This document shows positions 59,041 to 64,000 of a stretch of DNA of 64,000 bases, in pieces. The stretch comes from Bacillota bacterium. Lineage in GTDB: Bacteria; Bacillota; Bacilli; Paenibacillales; NBRC-103111. The notes under the pieces were generated by a model, which saw only the letters and a list, made by a program, of their open reading frames with translations, had not been told where the DNA came from and ran no database searches. The first letter of the stretch is position 1, and every line of letters starts with the position of its first letter. The position numbers and the translations under genes are program-made. Where the stretch lies: NCBI GenBank assembly GCA_023388055.1, contig JAEWGW010000019.1, forward strand, positions 281,888-345,887. The letters are read 5' to 3'.

Positions 59041-60219
59041 ATGAAAACCAGAGTTGGCGTATTATTCGGCGGCATGTCCGTGGAGCATGAGGTATCGGTT
59101 ATTTCCGGCCTGCAGGCCCTGCATGCTTTGGATACAGGCGCGTATGAAGGTGTGCCGATTTACATAACCAAACAAGGGGAATGGTACACAGGTCCGGAGC
59201 TGACCTCTGTAGAGGAGTTCAAGGATGTGGCCGCCCTTAAGAAAAAAGCCAAGCGGGTGGTGCTGTTCACCGATGAAAGCGGACGGCATCTGCTATTGGA
59301 CCCGAAGCCGGGTTTGTTCAAAACCAAGAACATTGTGGACGAAATCCATGTAGCCTTCCCCGTTACCCACGGCACATACGGTGAAGACGGCGCTTTGCAG
59401 GGCTTTCTGGAAATGAACAAAATCCCGTATGTGGGCTGTGATGTGCTGTCCTCCGCCGTTGGCATGGATAAGATTGCAGCCAAGACCATCCTCAAGGGTG
59501 CAGGGCTTCCCCAAACCGGCTACCTGTGGTTTTATTCCAAGGCCTGGGCGGATAACCGCGAAGACTGTCTGGCGCGGGTGGAAGCCGAGCTGGGTTATCC
59601 CGTTATTGTGAAACCTGCCAATCTGGGCTCAAGTGTAGGCGTGGAGCGGGCCATGAATGCGGAGGATCTGGAGCAGGCGGTAGATCTGGTGGTGAATTAC
59701 TCCCACAAGGTCCTCATTGAGAAGATGGTGGATAATCTGAAGGAAGTCAATTGCTCCGTGCTGGGGGATTACGAGGAGGCGCTGCCTTCTATTATTGAAG
59801 AAGTAGGAAAAACCAGCGAAATCTTAAGCTACGCGGATAAATATATGAATCAGGCCTCCAAGGGCATGAGCGGCTCCGCCCGGATCATTCCCGCCAACAT
59901 TACCGAGGAAACCCGGGTGAAGGTGCAGGAGCTGGCGGTGAAAACCTTCCTGGAGTTAGGTGCCGGCGGTGTTTCGCGGATTGACTTCCTTATTGATACG
60001 GTTACGGATGAAATCTATATTAATGAAATCAATACCATACCCGGCTCCTTGTCCTTCTATCTGTGGGAGCCCAGCGGCAAAACCTTCACCGAGCTCACCT
60101 CCCGTCTGATTCAATTGGCTCTGAAACGGGCCCGTGAACGGGAAAATCTCACCTTCTCCATTGATACCAACCTGCTCTCCATGCATTCCAAGGGCGGCAA
60201 GCTGGGGACGAAGGGCTAG
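59041..60219 (+). CDS. ddl: D-alanine--D-alanine ligase
   Basis: A 392-residue ATP-grasp ligase with GGAGG before the ATG. VLFGGMSVEHEVSVISG with E15, VIVKPANLGSSVGV with S198 in the substrate loop, and Y268 in SYADKYMN. This is the Tyr typical of D-Ala-D-Ala rather than D-Ala-D-lactate ligases. INEINTIPGSLSFYLWEPSG near the C terminus differs from the common NTMPGMT-type end and marks a separate clade. A ~15-residue tail after the last helix is extra. Third gene of the hydrolase/Mur ligase operon. Confidence 0.92.
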   Translation: MKTRVGVLFGGMSVEHEVSVISGLQALHALDTGAYEGVPIYITKQGEWYTGPELTSVEEFKDVAALKKKAKRVVLFTDESGRHLLLDPKPGLFKTKNIVDEIHVAFPVTHGTYGEDGALQGFLEMNKIPYVGCDVLSSAVGMDKIAAKTILKGAGLPQTGYLWFYSKAWADNREDCLARVEAELGYPVIVKPANLGSSVGVERAMNAEDLEQAVDLVVNYSHKVLIEKMVDNLKEVNCSVLGDYEEALPSIIEEVGKTSEILSYADKYMNQASKGMSGSARIIPANITEETRVKVQELAVKTFLELGAGGVSRIDFLIDTVTDEIYINEINTIPGSLSFYLWEPSGKTFTELTSRLIQLALKRARERENLTFSIDTNLLSMHSKGGKLGTKG

Positions 60220-60322
60220 AGCGTGTTTGCAAACCCGGCCTAGAACGGTTACATTCTTTTCCTTTTGGGGTGACATACTATCTTTGGTGCTGCCACAATG
60301 CAAGCCCGAAGGGAGGGATCGT

Positions 60323-60511
60323 ATGGCCCGGAATGAGGATGAGGTTCTGGAAAACCTGAGAGTGGAATTTGAATCCGCCAATGCGGCGACCTCTGCCAGT
60401 GTAGGCTTAACTGCCATGACGTCAACGGCGGATGAAGCGCGCAGGAAGGAATTGGAAGGTAACCCCAACGTGGATAACGGGGAATCCGGTATGCTGCATT
60501 CTCTTCAATAA
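60323..60511 (+). CDS. Small acidic protein of unknown function
   Basis: A 62-residue protein (MARNEDEVLENLRVEFESAN...) with GGGAGGG eight bases before the ATG. It is rich in Glu, Asn, Ala and Ser, without hydrophobic segments, and probably disordered. Its composition resembles small spore or stress peptides but I recognise no motif. A weak hairpin follows. Confidence 0.6.
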   Translation: MARNEDEVLENLRVEFESANAATSASVGLTAMTSTADEARRKELEGNPNVDNGESGMLHSLQ

Positions 60512-60517
60512 AAGCTG

Positions 60518-60558
60518 GCCCGCTTGCGGACTTCATCATGAAGCTGCCAAAAGCGGGC
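60518..60558 (+). terminator. Weak hairpin after small gene
   Basis: GCCCGCTT (60518-60525) pairs with AAGCGGGC (60551-60558), with an inner TTCAT/ATGAA stem; the following tract is only moderately T-rich. Confidence 0.45.
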
Positions 60559-60650
60559 TTGATTATTCCTTGGACCTATATTACCCTGTTGTATAGGTGC
60601 AAAGGATCAGGACTTTATACATATATCCCAGATAAGGAGCGGAGTGCTTG

Positions 60651-61118
60651 ATGGCGACCCCGAACAAACGGCAATTCTACCGGCTGACCCTCCAAGTTCC
60701 GCTGGCAGCCAAATTCCGGATTATCGGCTTCAATAATACGCAGCTTCTCTCCAACAATGGAACCACCTATATTGCGGATATCAGCGCAGGCGGGATCAGG
60801 ATGCATTCCCGGCTGGACTTGCCTCTCAACGAAAGTCTGCTGCTGGAGTTTGATGTGGAACTGTTCCACTCCAAGCTGAAGCTTCTGGGCTGTGTGCTTC
60901 GCAAGCAGCTGCTGCAAAGCGGGATTTATGAATATGGAGTGGAGTTTATCCTGGATGATTCGCTCCGGGAGCAGCTGCTAAGCCATATCCATATGCTGTC
61001 CATCCGGCTTAGGCATAACCAGGTGCTGGCCAGCTGCAGCTTTTGCAGCGAAGAGGAATGGAAGGAATTTTATGAGCACGAGAATGAAGGGATTATAAAT
61101 TACGGAAGCCAGGCCTGA
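60651..61118 (+). CDS. PilZ domain protein
   Basis: A 155-residue single-domain protein; ATG 60651 with GGAG about six bases before. The c-di-GMP motifs are both visible: RQFYRL (RxxxR, about residues 7-11) and DISAGGIRM (D/NxSxxG) about 30 residues later. The rest is the PilZ beta-barrel with a C-terminal helix that carries two Cys (SCSFCSEEEW). It probably senses c-di-GMP for motility, exopolysaccharide or sporulation control. Its 3' end overlaps the convergent MocR gene by 19 bases. Confidence 0.88.
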   Translation: MATPNKRQFYRLTLQVPLAAKFRIIGFNNTQLLSNNGTTYIADISAGGIRMHSRLDLPLNESLLLEFDVELFHSKLKLLGCVLRKQLLQSGIYEYGVEFILDDSLREQLLSHIHMLSIRLRHNQVLASCSFCSEEEWKEFYEHENEGIINYGSQA

Positions 61119-62530
61119 GCCAACAGCCGCACACCTGTGCGGATCGCCTCCGTATCCAAACCGCCGAAGCCCAATAAAACGGAGCCTTCGGCTTTTTTGT
61201 GCACCGTCAGGGCATACGCCGAAACCGGGTACACCCTTACGCCGCAGCGGGCAGCCTTCCGGATTAGATCTGCCTCCTCCCCGCCGGAGGACGGCTTCAC
61301 CAGTACATGCAGGCCGGAGCCTGCCCCGATCACCTGCAGACGGTCTCCGAAGCTGTTGTGCAGTGCCTCCAGGAGGACGGCATGCTTATGCTCGTAAACC
61401 ACCCTCATCCGCCGCATATGGCGTTCCAGCTCTCCGCTCTCCATAAACAACCGCAATGTCTCCTGAAAAAGCGGTGAAGCCAGCTGGTCATAGCTGTGCC
61501 CTCCTTGTTTGAAGCGTTTCACCAGCTCCCAGGGCAGAACGAGGTAGCTCAGCCGGAAGGAGGGAGTCAGTGCTCGGGAGAAGGTTCCCGCATAGATAAC
61601 CCGGCCGGACCGGTCCATCCCTTGCAGAGACGGTACAGGTACTCCTCCGTAACGGAATTCGCCGTCGTAATCATTCTCGATCAGATAACCGTTGCAAGAC
61701 TCCGCCCATTGCAGCAGCTGAAGCCGTTTGGCGGCGGAGAGAATCATCCCGTATGGAAATTGGTGGGACGGAGTCAAATAAACGGCTTGGGCAGGTGAAG
61801 CGGTTAGGGAGGCAAGAGAAACTCCGTCCGGCTCCAGGGGGAGCGGCACGCAGGAGCCTCCGGAATAACCGAAACGCCGGAAAAGGGCTTTGATCCCGGT
61901 ATTGACCGACTCCTCGGAAGCCAGAATATCCACTTCCCCCTCCAGCAGCTGCAGCACAAGATCAAGAGAATGATAGGTTCCCGCCCCTACAACGATTTGC
62001 TCCGGCTGGCAGCGTACGCCCCGGGTCTGGTGCAGGTAGGAGGCCAATTGCTCCCGCAGCCCCCGCTCCCCCTGGAGATCTCCGTAGAGCAGGATGGGAT
62101 TGGCCTCAGCCTGCAGGCTGCGGTTCAGGAAACGCCGCCACCGTACGGCGGGGAAGACCTTCAGGTCCACGGCGGTGAAGCTGAAGTCTACCAAGGGAGA
62201 TGCTTCGATGTCGTCGGCACCTTTCGCTTCTTGGAGCTGAGCGGGAGATTGTGTGTCCAAGGCTGGCCGGGGCATCCATGTCTGAGGGAGCTCCGCCGCG
62301 AAAAGCCCGGAGCGGGGTTTGCTGATCACGTAACCTTCCGCTTGCAGCTGGTCATAGGCAAGTGCCACCGGTGTCCGGCTTAGGTTAAGCCGACGGCATA
62401 AGCTGCGGATGGACGGCAGACGCGCCCCCGCCGGAATCCGGCCCTGCAGCAGATCCTCCCGGATGCTGCGGTACAGCTGCAGGTACAGCGCCTCACCGGA
62501 GGTGAGGTCAAGCTTGGGAGTGAGGTCCAT
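61100..62530 (-). CDS. MocR-family (GntR-aminotransferase) regulator
   Basis: A 476-residue protein with AAAGGAG before the ATG. N-terminal GntR winged helix (about 1-75: LYRSIREDLLQGRIPAGARL, LCRRLNLSRTPVALAYDQLQ, YVISKPRSGLF) joined to a fold-type I aminotransferase domain. YLTPSHQFPYG, ENDYDGEFRYGG and YAGTFSRALTPSFRLSYLV are present, and the Ser-Arg following the GTF motif replaces the usual lysine context (GTFSKxLxP). MocR proteins sense PLP or an amino compound (PdxR, GabR). It is divergent from hisC across 127 bases with an inverted repeat. Confidence 0.92.
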   Translation of the reverse strand: MDLTPKLDLTSGEALYLQLYRSIREDLLQGRIPAGARLPSIRSLCRRLNLSRTPVALAYDQLQAEGYVISKPRSGLFAAELPQTWMPRPALDTQSPAQLQEAKGADDIEASPLVDFSFTAVDLKVFPAVRWRRFLNRSLQAEANPILLYGDLQGERGLREQLASYLHQTRGVRCQPEQIVVGAGTYHSLDLVLQLLEGEVDILASEESVNTGIKALFRRFGYSGGSCVPLPLEPDGVSLASLTASPAQAVYLTPSHQFPYGMILSAAKRLQLLQWAESCNGYLIENDYDGEFRYGGVPVPSLQGMDRSGRVIYAGTFSRALTPSFRLSYLVLPWELVKRFKQGGHSYDQLASPLFQETLRLFMESGELERHMRRMRVVYEHKHAVLLEALHNSFGDRLQVIGAGSGLHVLVKPSSGGEEADLIRKAARCGVRVYPVSAYALTVHKKAEGSVLLGFGGLDTEAIRTGVRLLAQAWLP

Positions 62531-62567
62531 GGTGGTATGCTCCTTTTAACCTGAATGCAATATAATC

Positions 62568-62610
62568 TGTCACTCTGAAAATGCGCAATCTGTATATTTT
62601 TCGAGTGACA
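62568..62610. promoter_or_regulatory. Inverted repeat between MocR and hisC genes
   Basis: TGTCACTC (62568-62575) and GAGTGACA (62603-62610), perfect 8-bp arms 27 bases apart, in the divergent promoter region beside TATAAT (62561-62566). MocR dimers bind widely spaced half-sites, so this is the likely operator for both genes. Confidence 0.7.
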
Positions 62611-62657
62611 ATTAGCGGATAAACTTATGATAAACCAAATGACAGGAGGTTGTCCAA

Positions 62658-63722
62658 ATGAGCTTTGTGCTTCCCCATATCCGCAATTTGCCCCGGTATC
62701 AGACGGGAAAGGCTCCCCGTCCGGGGGAATCAGCGGTAAAGCTGAACCAGAATGAGAATCCATATCCGCCTTCTCCCCGTGTGCGGGAGGCTCTGCTGTC
62801 AGCGGACCCGGCTGAGCTTCGGGTTTATCCCGGCGAAAGTGTGGAGGAGCTTCGGGGCGCCTTGGCTGCACTGCACAGGACGGCTCCCGGCCAGGTTTTC
62901 ATCGGCAACGGCTCCAGTGAGATCATTTCCCTGATTATGAAGGTATTTGTGGGGATGGGTGGTGTGGTCTCCTTGCCAGATCCCACCTTCGGTCTGTATC
63001 AGACTGCCGCTTGGGCGCAGGGAGCGGAGGTGTGCCGGGTACCGCTGAACAGCAGGTATGAGGTGGATGTGGATGGGGTGGTGTTCAGCGGAGGTCAAGC
63101 GGCTATCCTGGTAAATCCCAATGCGCCTACGGGGCTTTTGCTGGAGAACGGATGTGTGGAGGATCTGGTCAGCCGGTTCCCGGGATTGGTTGTAATTGAC
63201 GAAGCGTATACGGATTTCGCCCCGGCCGGTTCCTCGGCTATGGAGCTGGTGGAGAAACATGCCAATCTGATTGTGCTCCGCACATTTTCCAAGTCATACA
63301 GTTTATGCGGTGCGCGGGTTGGCTATTGTGTGGCGGCTCCGGAGCTTATCGAGGCATTGAACAAGGGACGGGACATCTACAACGTAAATGCCCTAAGCGC
63401 CCGGCTGGCCTTGGCTGCACTCATGGACAGGGACTACCTGCGGGAAACCACGGCCAGGGTCATCCGCACACGGGAGGCGTATACCCGGCGGTTGGAAGGG
63501 GCGGGTTTTCGTGTGCTGCCCTCCTCCGCCAATTTTCTCTTGTGCGGGGTGCCGGAGGAAGAGAATGCCCAAGAAGCGCTGAGGCTGTATGAGGGACTGG
63601 CGGCGCAGGGGGTGTATGTGCGCTATTTTGATTACCCAAGGCTTAGGGATAAGCTGCGCGTCACAGTAGGGACCGACGGTGAGATGGAGCGGCTGTGGCA
63701 GGTGCTGGAGTCATTGCTGTAG
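62658..63722 (+). CDS. hisC: Histidinol-phosphate aminotransferase (HisC-like)
   Basis: A 354-residue fold-type I aminotransferase, right length for HisC, with AGGAGG before the ATG. KLNQNENPYPPSPRV near the N terminus, YPGESVEELR, GNGSSEIISLIMK, NPNAPTGLLL, VVIDEAYTDF and the PLP lysine in RTFSKSYSLCGARVGY are HisC features. In histidine synthesis it converts imidazole-acetol phosphate to histidinol phosphate; some relatives act on aromatic amino acids. Not in a his operon. The divergent MocR regulator suggests a different or extra physiological role. Confidence 0.88.
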   Translation: MSFVLPHIRNLPRYQTGKAPRPGESAVKLNQNENPYPPSPRVREALLSADPAELRVYPGESVEELRGALAALHRTAPGQVFIGNGSSEIISLIMKVFVGMGGVVSLPDPTFGLYQTAAWAQGAEVCRVPLNSRYEVDVDGVVFSGGQAAILVNPNAPTGLLLENGCVEDLVSRFPGLVVIDEAYTDFAPAGSSAMELVEKHANLIVLRTFSKSYSLCGARVGYCVAAPELIEALNKGRDIYNVNALSARLALAALMDRDYLRETTARVIRTREAYTRRLEGAGFRVLPSSANFLLCGVPEEENAQEALRLYEGLAAQGVYVRYFDYPRLRDKLRVTVGTDGEMERLWQVLESLL

Positions 63723-63780
63723 GTGTGTGATGGGTAGGGGGATGGGGCGGCAGGTGCGGATGGGGAGGCTCTCTTTTATC

Positions 63781-63852
63781 CGGACCGTAGGTACGCTATT
63801 TGACTGGTTTTCCTCCATTTTTATGTTTTACGGACACAGGATACGCTATTTG
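63781..63852 (+). repeat. Repeat pair F, half of a 50-bp-phased array
   Basis: CGGACCGTAGGTACGCTATTTG (first base 63781) and CGGACACAGGATACGCTATTTG-like copy (first base 63831), exactly 50 bases apart, both forward. No reversed copies are visible before the window ends. The remaining sequence 63853-64000 shows no gene. Confidence 0.75.
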
Positions 63853-64000
63853 CTTTGAAAAGCGCTCATCCGGCAGTGGACTTGCAAAGAAACTTACATG
63901 GTACCAGTAAGAGGATACCGACCTTGTTGTCCTTGAAGGAAAAAGGGACTTCACGGCACGTGCAGCCTGAGGTGATGGGGGACTCGTGTACCTTGTAAAG

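Noticed and set aside
59041..60219. Vancomycin-resistance D-Ala-D-Lac or D-Ala-D-Ser ligase
   Set aside because: The substrate loop keeps the Tyr (Y268) of D-Ala-D-Ala ligases, and no vanH, vanX, vanT or vanRS genes are nearby.

Overview
The window looks like chromosome of a Paenibacillus-like endospore-forming Firmicute. Reasons: mid-50s GC by eye, strong GGAGG ribosome sites with many TTG/GTG starts, a spore-germination operon of GerA/GerB/GerC type, a YjcZ-type small spore protein, an S-layer-homology protein, a DHH-type pyrophosphatase PpaC close to the Bacillus form, and many AraC, LacI, MarR, PadR and MocR regulators beside carbohydrate genes. I see no rRNA, tRNA, CRISPR, prophage or intact insertion sequence. 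One 217-bp MITE-like element is present.

Layout. 0-5.8 kb: end of an unknown gene, tandem VOC protein, glucose/sorbosone-dehydrogenase-like lipoprotein, AraC regulator divergent from a sugar isomerase and a Gfo/Idh/MocA oxidoreductase. 5.9-9.5 kb: PadR regulator with a CPBP membrane protease under an autoregulatory operator, then an LTA-synthase-family protein followed by a structured-RNA candidate. 9.7-14.6 kb: Dabb protein, a short primary-type sigma factor without dnaG, cardiolipin synthase, SLH protein. 14.7-23.2 kb: acyl-CoA synthetase, then a carbohydrate locus of a LacI regulator, a GH38 protein lacking the usual nucleophile, a HAD hydrolase and a GH43 enzyme. A shared palindromic operator links the LacI gene to the GH38 gene. 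23.3-30.5 kb: YjcZ peptide, ppaC, MarR + MFS pair, DUF6509-like protein, GH105 divergent from an AraC regulator, and a divergent IF-3-like protein. 30.6-39.1 kb: heterodimeric ABC exporter, then a MacB-like ABC transporter divergent from a two-component system. 39.1-49.3 kb: MITE, second oxidoreductase, alpha-E protein, LytTR regulator with a perfect cre match, AraC regulator divergent from rhaA, an AT-rich methyltransferase, a DUF421 protein, and the lower L-rhamnose steps (Fe-dependent reductase, two-domain class II aldolase). No rhamnulokinase lies in the window. 49.6-55.5 kb: CvfC/YpgR-like protein and the germinant receptor operon in B-A-C order. 55.6-64 kb: small proteins, an operon of alpha/beta hydrolase, membrane-anchored Mur ligase and D-Ala-D-Ala ligase, a PilZ protein, and a MocR regulator divergent from hisC.

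The most striking signal is not a gene. Six intergenic gaps carry arrays of ~22-28 bp units phased at about 50 bp. Four are complete tetrads with two units forward and two reversed, placed symmetrically about a centre. Different arrays use different core words (CTAACGGA..., TGCAAAAGTGCA..., CGGAC...CTATTTG) but share the polarity, the spacing and a TATT(T) unit end. This suggests the architecture itself is maintained.

Functionally the window is dominated by plant-polysaccharide and deoxysugar use (GH38, GH43, GH105, rhamnose genes), cell-envelope work (LTA synthase, cardiolipin synthase, SLH, Mur ligase/Ddl, ABC/two-component module) and sporulation/germination. Two divergent homologues of core expression factors (primary sigma, IF-3) sit outside their usual operons. 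All assignments come from reading the translated sequence. No database search was possible.
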